64,000 bases of DNA, from NCBI GenBank assembly GCA_028015205.1, contig CM051520.1, forward strand, positions 32,047,028-32,111,027, written 5' to 3'. A program made the translations under genes and the position numbers. This document shows, one piece after another, positions 52,101-64,000 of this stretch. The stretch is from Mytilisepta virgata. Taxonomy: Eukaryota; Mollusca; Bivalvia; Mytilida; Mytilidae. Position 1 is the stretch's first letter. Each line of letters opens with the position of its first letter. Under the pieces are notes generated by a model. The model was not told where the DNA came from and made no database searches. It saw nothing but the letters and a program-made list of their open reading frames with translations.

Positions 52101-55100
52101 AAACTTGATCTGTAACTCATCATAAGCTCACATACCAAAAATAAGTTGGTTAAACAAATTCTGAAAAAGTCTGGAAAACTACCATTTTGGCAATATTTCC
52201 TATTCCTAATTTCCAAGGGCATTAATTCTTATAATAATTATCCGATCAACGTGAAACTCACACCTGATCTGTAACTCATGATTATAAGCTCAAATACAAA
52301 AGATAAGATCAGTTGGTTAAATGTTTTCTGAAAAATGTCCAGAAAACTGAAGTGTGACTGACGGACGGACAGAGTGCAATCCTACAAAATGTATAGTCCC
52401 GCTTCGGCATTGCCGTTAGGGGACTAAAAATTACCATAAAATTGAAATTTATTCCTACGAAAAAAATTTACCTTATAACAAGATTTCTATTTGACGCACC
52501 CAAATATCTAAATTTTATCTTAGTTCAACAAGTAAATTCTGTTGACATTTATAAAATAATCTTAAAATCAAATCATTTAAATTGGTATAAAAACTGAATT
52601 CTTTTTTCACAAATGGGTTCTTTGTATTTTGACCTTTCAATATTGAATTTTTAAAGGAATAAAGATTAATTATAAGTCATTATGGAACTATTTCAAAAGA
52701 TATTTTTGAACTTATACATATGAATTCATACAGTTATTTTCAAAATCTGAAATGTTTACTTGGCTTTATAAATGGATCTTTTATGAGAAGTTAAAATAAG
52801 CCTATCTAATGAGGTACTGACAAAATCTTTAATCTACACAATGACTTCACAGATTGGATTCATCTCGGCCCAGTGCTCTAAAAATGTATTTATTTACTCA
52901 TGTTATTTTGCAATAATAATCTAAAAAGATGTGTTTCTCTACTCATCCTCATTTATATATCTGAAATATTTTCTATAAAGTATGTCAGCCCGTTTTTCCT
53001 CCAGTGCACAATTATCCAGCAATGTTCAATACCTACATTTTTTCAAGAACTTTCAAAATGCCATCTTCATTTACCTCAACACTTCAATTATTATGTTCTA
53101 ATTTAACTGGATCTTTATTGGACCATCTAAAAACGAAAAAGACTACACCCATATGTTGATGGCCTCATTGTGACCGGACGAAGTACTGAAATAAAAGCAC
53201 TGTACATACCTCTTTTCAAAAAATTTGTACGAACACCATTAAATATTAATTTTAAGTGTGGCCTTATTTTCTGTCCTCTGAATCTTCAGTACGGTCCTAC
53301 AAATGTGTGTTGAACTTCCAGGACCTGTTCTTTTATTGGACATGTCACACGAATGACACAGGGGTTGGGGATGAAGTGGCTACCAGAGTCCCTTAAAATT
53401 AATTTCATAGCCCCCATTATAAGAACTTGTAAATATTAGGATTAAGAACAAATATATATAAATAAACCAGTTTCTTCAAACCTCTGACCTATTGAAAACA
53501 AGGGATATTTTGTACATCCTAATACTTTTATTATTTCTTCCCCCTTTTGACTTCCCAGATATAAATGGGGACTGCTATTCATTTACAGCACAAATTAAAT
53601 CTATTAATCATAAACCTCAAGATATTATACACCCAAATTTTACAAAATGTCACTCCATTCATTATTTTTTCTCGCCATTAACGTTTGATATGGGATTTCT
53701 CCTAATTTATCATAAACTTATTAACGATTTCCTTTCATTTGACAGTCCTACCACCGGCTTCTGCAGAATTGTTACGATAAATGAAGTGGCCATTGATTGA
53801 GATAGATTCAGACGTGGTAAATCTCAGTACAAACATCCAAATCAATATCGTAAAGACACTTGTGATATACAGGGACTGTGGGAGAAACATAGAACAATTT
53901 TTCAACGTGTCAAATAAAGATTTTCATTACATGCCTATCTACAAGAACCAAAAAATACCAATCTAAACAAAATCCGAAATCAATATGGCAATGGCTATTG
54001 CGTCTGCTTGGATGGACTGGATAGATACTGGGGAATCCTAAAAGCCAATATCTACTATGTTCCATGTAGATGAAATCAAGATCATTATTGATAGAAGAAA
54101 TGCCTATGGCAATTGGATCGAGAAATCAAAAATGGAAAACAGAAATCAACTACAGAATTTTATCAAATATGAAAGAAGAGATATGGTGAATTAATTCTTG
54201 ACATTAAATTCTTCCATATACATGACAAAATTGTAAGTAAAGGAACAGCATTTTCATCAGCGAGGGTTTCAACATTTAGTTATAACCTCCTATCCACTGC
54301 ATGTTCAAAACGGCTCTAAGTACCATTAATTTAGGCAGAATTATTCGTTAAATGTCTAATGATTGACAAAAAGATGAAACCCTACTTTGGTAATGGGAAA
54401 ATGTAATTATTACAAACCATTTAGTGTTAAATTACATATAACAAAATCTTGTACCAAATGCTAGCTATATGTCCAGATTGACCTTCTGACCCCCAATAAA
54501 GAAAATAATTTCTGCACTGCATGTTAATTAGTCAATATAACTTAAAACAAGTATTCTTCTAAATGAGATGACACATTGTAGTTAAATATGATTGATACAT
54601 GCCTTTGGTGGTCATAATACTGCATGCTCTTAAAATGCTCATAAAAGTAATTGGCTGGTCCTATGTGACTAAGAGGATTTGTCCACAATGTGAAAGGCAT
54701 TTGTAATGGGACATTTATGGAACATATAAGTCCATTTAAGAGCATGTATGGGAATTAATGGAAGGTATCTACGCTTTGGAAATGCAGAACAATTCCCTTT
54801 ATAGATATGGGGTAAAACAAAGTCAATGTCTACTTTCATCATAATCAAAGAATATGATATCTAAAAAAAGTCAAATTTTTAAGAGGTCGATTAAGACAAT
54901 TAAAGGAGGGGATAACCAAAAGAAAATAATCTGTCCTATGGCTTTGGCCACAAGAGGTGCAACAGATGTGATCAGATCTTGCTTTAAAAACAGGGTAACC
55001 ATTCTCAATTTTGGAAGTATTCCTGATACTTTGGCTCCAATTACATATTATCCAGCCTCCAGAGCCAATTATCATTTAATTTGTATCCCCGTCCTCCCCC

Positions 55101-58100
55101 ATCAAGAATGTTATGGCAACCCTGTCCACTCTAGATCTGCCAATATGTAAAGAATGCTCAACATTTATAATTCGTTTCTTTGTAAACCTCGTCGAATTAC
55201 GTCAAATTTGACAGCAATCTGGATTTTTGGAGCCAACTGCCTGCCCACCTTATATTTCCAAACTAATAACATAATTTTTCTGTTGGAAAACCTAGTTCAA
55301 AATATCAACACTCAATATTTCTCCTTTATAAAATGCTGTTTTGTACTGATAAAGTATTGCAGCCATGACAGAACCAGAGTTTTTTTTTTGTTATGCAGAA
55401 ATATGTCACTCCTTAAGATTCTTGTCTCCGTTAAATTTTCGTTTCACCTTCAATTCTACTGGACAATACACAACATGTTGTCGAACATGTGTTTACATGG
55501 ATTTTGTACACATCAATAAACAAACAAATATACTGTCACATAATCTCTATTCCTTCAAATCAGATTTCAAATTATCGTTTGGACGATATTGACAATAAAT
55601 AAATCATAGCGATGAACTTGAAAATTTCAATATACAATACCAACACAAGCTGTTGCTTTGCAATGGTTAAAAAGAATAAATGACATGTGTACATATGTAC
55701 CCTTCTCTGATTTTCCCTTGAATCTTATCAGCTGTATTTGAAGTATTGTTAATTTCATTGACCAAGGAAAAAAAATAAAAGAAAATTTCTCCAAGTCAAA
55801 AGAAAATCAATACAAAAGCAGATGACACTGTTTAAAGTCGTGGCAAAATTATAAATGGTCACTTAATTATTTTGTTTAACTTCCTGATACAAAACAGTTC
55901 AGCAAATGTATTGCTGTCTCCCTACAGTCATTCATGCTGGTATCTTTGACATCATACTTGTATTGTTTTTTTTACCACATTTACTTAAATAAAGGCTTTA
56001 TTTGGTTTGACTACTTTGAATACAGACCCATGCATGGCCTGATTTCAGGACATCTATTAACTAAACTGTTATGTATCCATTAAACATTAAAATGGCAGTG
56101 TTACAAGTAATCCATCTAGAAACCTATGTAACTAGATCCAAGATGTAATTTATAATTAATCAATTCTCGACCGTTGCTATTTTTTATTCATTTGCAATGT
56201 ATTGACATATTTCCGCTGATCTACCAGAAAACCAGAAACCAGTAGAATATACTTTGTTTTTGTTATTTTTACCTGTATAGAATAATTACATTCGCAAATT
56301 CAAACGATTATCATCAATTCATAATTGATGTATGCCATGATTAAAGGTTTTGTCTCTGAGGAATACAATTACGGCATCGAGCAGCCATGCCTCAGCCCAT
56401 AGTAATATAAGATTAGGTCGAGTTTGTCGTGAAAAACTGTCACAAATAATACAGATAAATTGACAGTGTTGTTATACAATAGTTATGAAGTGGATTTGTA
56501 TCGCATCATGTCTAAATAAAATAAGATTTTCCACTAGTGACAGTACTCTTCATGTGTGTTCGAAATTTTCAATCAATTTAGAATTTTAATGTGCATAGGA
56601 ATGTTTTTTTTCCAACTTTTTGTTAATTTTTTAAAAGAAAAGAAGAGAACTCAATTATATTTACATCCTTTGAAATATATTTCACTTGACAATACATGCA
56701 TTGACTTCTATCCCTAAATTTACAACCAATAATGATATTTGCCTAAGAATTAAAATATCAAACTCAGATTTTAATATTTTTTGGTTCAATATTAGATATA
56801 CAATAAGTTTAAATTTAAAGCAAATGAAACTGAATTTTTTTCTGGTTTTCCACTGGACAAGCAACCAACAGTTATAAAGAGTGCCCTGGCAGTGAGCGAG
56901 TTAACAAGACTGACTGGAAATTACAACTGGTATGCTACTGCAGAAAGCATTGCAAATTCAATATGTATGGCACTGCAAGATATATTAGGAAAACCAGTAT
57001 TTTCAAGTAGCGGTACAATAAAAATTCAGTAAACTTTCAAATGTATATATACATGTATACTTAAAATAAGGGTTTTTTGAATATTATTTATAGCCTAGAA
57101 AAGTAAATGCATGACAATTGTTTTATAAATTTTATTATTCAAATAAACGCCTGCTATTATAAATACTGATCATACATTTAGCAATACAGTTTCAGTTTTT
57201 AATAGTGTGTAATACTTAGTTTTATATGAGGTACAACAAAAGGTACTTAATGCATCAATACAGGTCAACAATACCTTGATACCTTGATATATTTTTTGCT
57301 AGTGATACCCAATCCTTACTGAAATGGTAGGAAATTCAGTACAATGAACCCTTCTATATGTCCTCTTAAAAGTCCCACTACTGATGTATGTATATATACC
57401 AGACTTTTGTTGACAGAAAAAATTGAGGAAGAAAATTTTCACCTTGAAAGTGTAAAAACCGTCATCAAAATGACACTTTACTGTCAAAAAGAATTAAAAC
57501 CTTCCACTTAGAAAATTGTTAAGCTTCTCTACCGACAGTTTTGACATGGACATGCTATGGGGAGTGAGTGTGCAAATTCTTCATGTCCGTGGATAAAAAT
57601 AGCTTGTAGTGTCACTTGTACCTTTAGACACCCGTCCCTGATTTCAAAATAAGTTAAAATCACACAGCAGGTCTATCAGAGATTTAAGTGACTGGCATAA
57701 AGACTTAAATTGGACATGGGAAACCTTAAGAACAAAAAGCTGTGGGAAATCCATTTAATCTCTCGGCAGGATTCACGGTTTTAAACATGATCCTATTAGC
57801 AATCGTCTTGACATTTTAGGCTGTATTAAAAATGTTAAATTAACTATTTTAGTACATGTAATTTTGTCTTCTTTAAACAATGATTGTGCATCTTTCATAT
57901 TATCAATGTTTCTGTTTAAATTAATAGAAATGTAAAATTGAATGTACATGTATCGATCGGTGTGTAATAAACTTCTAAACATTTTAATTCAGAAGACCCC
58001 ATTCTATTTAGATAATTCTCTGGGCAAAATTATGCAATTCTATTGAAAACATTCTTTTTCAATTTTTAAGTAGGTCAAGAACTGCTTTAGCAAATCATTG

Positions 58101-61100
58101 AAGACCAAACAGAGTTAGTGAGTGCACAGTTTTATTAATTTAATAAGATCAGAAGGCGACTTTCAATGAAATTATTCAGAAAATTAACTGTTACAGATTT
58201 CAATCATATAATTGACAGCACTCATGAATAGCCAGAAACTATTATATCTTGCTTCAAATGGCTCCAAGTTTTTCATTGTTGATGAATCTTGTCATAAATG
58301 GGAAAACTAAAAGAAAGACAAGTCAAAAAATGGCACGAATTGTTTTCTTGTTTTGAAATTTTAATATGGAAGAAAAGATATAATAAATTAATTCTAGAGA
58401 AAAAATCTGTATGTGCAGATGACAAAATTGATGTTATTCATCTAAATGTCACATTTAGTCGTTCAACATGAAGTAAAATTTTACAACCTAGACACCACAG
58501 CTCACGCATGTACCTGAGAGCTTTTCTGAATAGTAGATTGTAAAATGTAAACACCTTTAATACAGGTATATTCTTAACTAATTGTCATTTCTTATTACTT
58601 AATTAGCTGTTTTCTTGTTGATTTAAATTACAGGAACATTTTGTTGAAAGTGAGAACTTACGACTCAAAACCAATCTAAAAGTGATATGATTAACTACAG
58701 GAACTTACGGTTATTATCCAATTGTAAAAAAATAATTAATCTGTAATGAATTCTTGGATCTATATTTTTCCATTTCAGAAAAAAAACAATTTTCAAATCA
58801 AAATTCAATTACAAAGAACTATACCAGTAAACTGGAAATAAATTAAGCAACTCCAAAATTTTTTACTAATCACAAACACGAGTATTTTCAATTGAACTTT
58901 AATTGTACATACTATAAAAATTAATTTTCCTCTTTAAATTGCTAAAATATAAGCAAATATAAATTTGCCTTTTTTTAATGTATTTGTTTGGTGTTTGAAA
59001 ATCATTTTAGGATATTAAAGGTCAATTTTTCCCAGATTTATTTTAAGCAGGCCAGAGTAACAGTAAAAGCAGAGAAACTAATTGCAGTGAATGCTGAATA
59101 TGGATTCCAATGTGTCACTCTAACAAACATAATCAATAAAAACAGACCATTATTCTATAAGCTACCAATTTTAAGATCATCTTCAAAACCCAATTCTGAA
59201 GGTAATTACATTAGAGATTATCAGTTAAATCAGCTTAGGGATAAGTAGTAATTTAATTAGTCCATCATCACAGACATCTCAGCTGCAGGTGCAAATGTTA
59301 CAGGTAAATGTCAATATACAGTACACTCAATGTCAAAATAAGAATGCTAGGTGTCTTCCATATTCCTCCTTGTGAAAAGATTTTTCTGGCATGCTTGCGG
59401 ACTTCGGTTGCTGGGCTTTTGTAAAGATATGTCATATACTGCCCTTGTCAGTGCTGGGCATCCTAATGTTGCTCCTGGACAGCTGTCAGTTGACTATTTT
59501 ATTAATTTTTACTGATAAGCACTGCAAATTAAGTTTTACCAACAAAGATCTGGAAGATTTTTTTATTTATTCTCTAATGCATCCTTTCTTAGTACAACAA
59601 ACTCCCAATGGACGAACAATTATAGTTCATGAGCCACAGAATATAGGGTAATGAAAGTGATATAGTAAAGTAAGTTTGATCGTGGGAATTAAAAGTACTT
59701 ATAAATGTTGCACATTCTTAGAATGGTTGATTTTTTCAAGTTCAAGCAAACTAAAATCAACTGTGCAATTAATCCCCCCCCCCACTCCAAAGTTTTGACA
59801 TCCAATATTAAATTATGAACATAAACAATTTGATTATTTCAGGAGAAAATTACTTTGCAAGTTAACATTTTAGGAAAGACAACAACATCTACCATGTGAC
59901 CAATGATGTATTAGCAACTTTAATTCTTGTCCATAGTGCTGCAATCAGACCACCTGCATGAATGTGACCGATGACATATCACAAGCATTATTTCTCGTCC
60001 TGGACTTTCTCTACTCACCTACCAGGTGTATGACAGCAATAATGGATTATAACATTGTATACCTGGGACGATCTTCAATCAATCATATATTTAATGTTAG
60101 AGTGGGCATTACTACAAATCAATAAAATCTTGTTCTGTCAGAGAGAGAAAAAATGAGAGTGGAATTTCCACAGTGTGGTCGTATGGTAATACAGAATATT
60201 TTTTATCTGCCTATAGACATTTTTAAAGCATTTCTGAAGGCTTATTAAGAGAGGTATGGGATGGCGGGGAGGGCAGTCAGGAACATTTACAAAAATTCAG
60301 TTTTAAATTAACTTTGCCATGAATTTTTCCTTTACAGATTCCAGGAAAATCAAAGACCCACATGTCCAACTGATCTTCAGAACTACAGTAAAAAGGTAGC
60401 AATCTTGATCCAATATGCTAATTAATTTAAGATCCTTTTCATACCCCTTTGTCCTTTTTTAAAATTCACAGAACCAGTTTATAACCTATATGCCTAGAAT
60501 TCTCTTCTTCTAGTTGAACAAAATTGATCATCTCCACTGAGATCAGCAAAACACACAACATCCTAATTTCTGCTAAGCAAAATTGGGTAAATTCAATTAA
60601 CATTTCCGTAGAACTTGTCAATATACCATGCAACAATAGCCGCATCCTTATTTACAAAGCAGCATCATCTATATTCACCACCAATCATCTTTCCGATGAC
60701 CGTAATCTTATAATACTGTCGAATATTGATGCCGATCTGTCATCGGTTTCCTCGGAGGATTTAAAGTGAGGTTGTAGGAATGCAAGTGACACGTTAAGCT
60801 GATTAAAGATCTTATAACTAACATGCTTTTCTACTCTGTTCAGTATCACCGTTATAATCCTATTTACGGGAGTGTTGTCCGCGGGTGAACGTAAAGACAG
60901 TTTTTGCTGGACAATCAATTGATCAATTTTGAATAATGAGTGTAAATCCTATTTAAAAAATATCATCCCATAACCAGAAAAATCCTTTTATTTCTAATCG
61001 ACCACACAGAAGATTGTACATACATGATCGGAATATGTTTGCCTCATAAAGTACTTGTTTACTGAATATAAATTTTCTACAAACTCAAGCCAAAACATGA

Positions 61101-64000
61101 AATACAAGTTGTTGTTAGGTAAATCAGATATTAAATATGAGCTACTGTCAATGACTCCTCTACTTCTTGCCCACTGTAAATAACTCTTGAAATATCAAAT
61201 GATGTTAAAAATTGTTATCAAACAAGGAAGACCAAAAATGTTTGCAGTTTGCTAATTAACTTCCAAACCTTATAGTGGTAGATGGATAGAAGATAAGGAA
61301 TAAATATATTTTACATTTATATTATCAATACATTGTTCTATTTCAAAATATGCATTGTACATTTTATCTGGGCCAAAAGGACAGGATATATCAAAATAAT
61401 GACACAAAATAAATTTTGACAAACACAATTATTCTTGAAGGCCATTTCCATTTACAAGTTGTTAAAAAAGAGATACAAGATCACATCTTCCCCAAGACAA
61501 CCATTTACAACAAGATGAAAAGATGTTCAAATTTCCGGAACAATGTTGCTTTAACCTTCATTGCCCCTAGTCTGTTAACATAACTGTTTCAGTGTACAAG
61601 ACATTGAGCAACATGACAATCTCTGTGTTGTGAGGCCAGCTGCATGGTATGGAAAACAAGCTTTGGTACAAAGTCGACATTGAAATAAAATACTCTCAGG
61701 CAAATATGTACTACATGTATATAGGTGAAAAGAGATTGAACTAAACAAATTAGAATCTGTCAGGACAGTATTAGAAACAATGCTCACTCAAACTTGAAAC
61801 TTAAGCCAGATATCTGACATAAACATGGAAAGATTATCAGACCAACAGAAAAAAATTTGCATTTAAAAAAAAAATTGGGTGATTTTGCCAAAATTTCATT
61901 CTAAACACTTTTAAAGTGATTTTAGATCAATCTGGTTGTTCGACATAATATGCGTTTGAAAATAATTCCCATAATGTACCAGTTCTTAAATTACAATTAG
62001 TCCTTTCCTCTTTTCATTCTTTACTTTTTAAAGATGTACATAATTTTTTAACATTCTTAATGAATGATAATACTGTTGTGACAGTAACCAGTATAAACCA
62101 GTAACTTATAGAAAAAGTAAAACTACAATAATGACTATAATGTGCCTACAGTCAACTCAATCACAGAATAAAATCTAAGTCATGTTTTTCCTGAGGACAT
62201 TGATAAAATCTTCAATAAAAATTTGTTGATTTTTTCCTAATAAAAACTTATCTTAAAAAATATTTACAACGATGAACTTTTAAAAGGTCGATTGAATGTA
62301 CTTTGCTTATAAATTTCCCATAAATAAAGCATTACATGTAAATGTTTTTTTTTTTTAAATAAAACATAGCCTTGATTAAAATACTCTTGTAACTGCTTAT
62401 ATAAATCAAAATATAATCATCAATTTGGGTTTGAATAATGTACAATACGCCTATTTTTCAAATTAAACGACCCTGTCAAAATTACATGAATAAGATTATG
62501 TTAGAACTAACGATAACAGTAAAATATGACACTCTTGCCTCAGGACACAAAATATTTTGAATAACCAACCTAAAAAATACCAAAACACACATATGCACTT
62601 TCATAAAGTAGGCATACAATTCATATTCATATACATCATTTATATTTTGAATTGAAATGTAGAATTGTACTGGAAACTAGAAGTAATAGTCTAAAGTCTT
62701 TGATAAAATTTTTAAAAAATTAAAAATTCTAATATACATTGAAATCATCTATGTTCATTTAATTAATTCATAGAACAAGCACTTAGAACTGCCTGAATTG
62801 AGTTTTGAGCAAAACAACATACATTGAGATAAAATTTGTGTATGTAACAGTCTTCAATAGGTATTCATCATATTTACTGCTAGAGTGGTCAAGCAAGGAT
62901 CACTATTTAATCCTTTAACATAATATATTTAAAAGCCAATAACGTGATAGATCACTTCTGTGTCAACTTATATATTATCTGGCTTAATTTTAAAAACATG
63001 AAATTCATGTATAATTAATGTAATAATTTTAAAATTCCAAAGTAACTTTTGATTTTGGATGCTTCCATGTATGCATAATTTATCCTGTTTCCATGAGAAA
63101 AATTAAAACCATTCATTTGTAAAATTTAATGGACAAATTACAATGCAATTTATCTTCAGGAAAGTTTTTTGACACAAAGATATCTGTTTTGCAAATGTAA
63201 GCTATTGGCAGGTATACTTTTCACAGTGTGAAATGAATAATGATCATGGTTTGAAACTTTTATTCAAAATGTCAGCTTACACTATCTAAAGATTTCTTTT
63301 TTTTAAATGTATACACTTGTACAAGTCATTAATAAATCTTCTATTTCAATAGTTGACAGCTCAAAAAAAATGATGGGGGGGAATTATTAATATATTAATT
63401 AGAAAAAGACAAGCTAATAACTGTTTTCTCATTAAAATCACAAATTTCCCAGCTGTAAATCTTCTTTATATAAGGACTTGTAAAATATATAATATATAAA
63501 ATTTGACAAAAAAGAAAACCATTTCCGGAACACAGACATTTGATAATGTTAATGCCTGACAACCTACTAAGATCATGAATTACCCCATCACTAACGTACA
63601 ATAAATGCGTAGATCATACAACAAAAATTGAAAATGAAAAGTATCTTTATTAGTGTTAAGTAAGAAATTATATTTTCACAAGTTCGCCCATTTCAGCCAA
63701 CTTGTCCATACATCAATGCTCAACAAGCCGATATAACGATGATTGATTCACAAATAATTAATATTGCCTTATTTGTCATGCTTATCGCTGTTGTCACATT
63801 ACGAATGTCAGGGCTTGCTATCTTGTATTTTTTTTTAATTTAAAAACCTATCCAACAATCGATCTTTTTTTCAATTAATTAACCAATTGTTTCCCTTGAT
63901 AACAGAAATTAAAGGGTTGATGTACTTTGGTTTAAAATAGATTGTTTTCATTTTTTTCACAGTTGTATAATTACAGATTTATTCAGTGGGGTGTACCAAT
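46188..64000 (-). other. Upstream Musashi intron, at least 17.8 kb
   Basis: No exon of this or another gene was supported. It contains the tandem-core element at 51781-52425, a slightly more GC-rich stretch at 50560-50950, two copies of the TTATCTCCCC motif (49857, 49916), an 11-base C run at 59773-59783 and a stretch at 60524-60918 open on both strands. Short open frames at 53.5-55.6 kb showed no recognisable domain. If the gene continues as in other animals, the exon with RNP2 of RRM2 is beyond the right edge. Confidence 0.75.
51781..52425 (+). mobile_element. Small tandem-core element, pearl/Helentron-like
   Basis: It starts with a perfect palindrome, ttttgctgattcagcaaaa (51781-51799), then a unique left part of about 220 bp. 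Two degenerate units begin at about 52021 and 52171, and a third is cut short at about 52339 (periods about 150 and 168 bp); they share ggaaaact, gatctgtaactcat, ataagctca and agttggttaaa. A tail of ACTG/ACGG type follows (52357-52371). A nested stem-loop closes it: agtccc (52395-52400) pairs with gggact (52420-52425), enclosing cggc-att-gccg. The order of parts is the same as in the elements at 36.5-38.95 kb, while the sequence of the units is different. No protein is encoded. Confidence 0.68.

Noticed and set aside
53492..55592. Cluster of plus-strand open frames of 60-121 codons
   Set aside because: No domain, no shared frame, no splice signals linking them, and composition matches surrounding AT-rich DNA. 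I could not support a gene or a retroelement.
46188..64000. Search for the exon carrying RNP2 of RRM2 or any exon of RRM1
   Set aside because: No minus-strand match to IFVGGLS, YF..FG or a second RGFGFVTF was seen by eye; these exons are presumed to lie outside the window.
1..64000. CRISPR arrays, operons, prokaryotic promoters or phage genes
   Set aside because: The window is animal nuclear DNA with spliced exons; no direct-repeat arrays with unique spacers are present.

Overview
The window looks like nuclear DNA from a bivalve mollusc. It is strongly AT-rich, its genes are interrupted by introns with GT/AG ends, and it carries bivalve-style tandem-core mobile elements. A mytilid mussel is my favoured guess, from remembered repeat style only; a database search would be needed to settle it. 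There are no prokaryotic features.

The only gene I can support is one animal Musashi-family RNA-binding protein gene, read on the minus strand, so its 5' side is at the right. Eight exons are visible: 46139-46187 and 19088-19170 (most of the second RNA-recognition motif, RRM2), 17949-18027 (end of RRM2 and a basic linker), 14962-15021 (a probable 60-nt cassette exon), 13577-13666, 9521-9652, 6761-6994 and 5918-6087 (the low-complexity C-terminal half). All junctions keep one reading frame. RRM1, the start of RRM2 and the promoter should lie beyond position 64000. The usual Musashi last exon was not found and should lie left of position 1.

More than 98% of the window is intron or flank. The 27-kb intron that splits the RNP1 motif of RRM2 holds a nested pair of tandem-core elements at about 36.5-38.95 kb and two inverted copies of another dispersed repeat (28.4 and 35.45 kb). 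A third tandem-core element is at 51.8-52.4 kb. All three share one plan: a short 5' palindrome, two to six degenerate units of about 150-192 bp, a GAC/GACGG-rich simple-sequence tail and a 3' stem-loop. This resembles the described pearl/BIV160 or Helentron-associated non-autonomous elements of bivalves, although the three do not look alike in sequence.

The best leads are a phase-compatible cassette exon just after RRM2 with a perfect hairpin downstream of it, a run of four consecutive symmetric phase-1 exons that could be shuffled by splicing, and the shared layout and nesting of the tandem-core elements. I saw no convincing new multi-gene system. Nearly all short open frames in the window are chance frames in AT-rich intron DNA or lie inside repeats.
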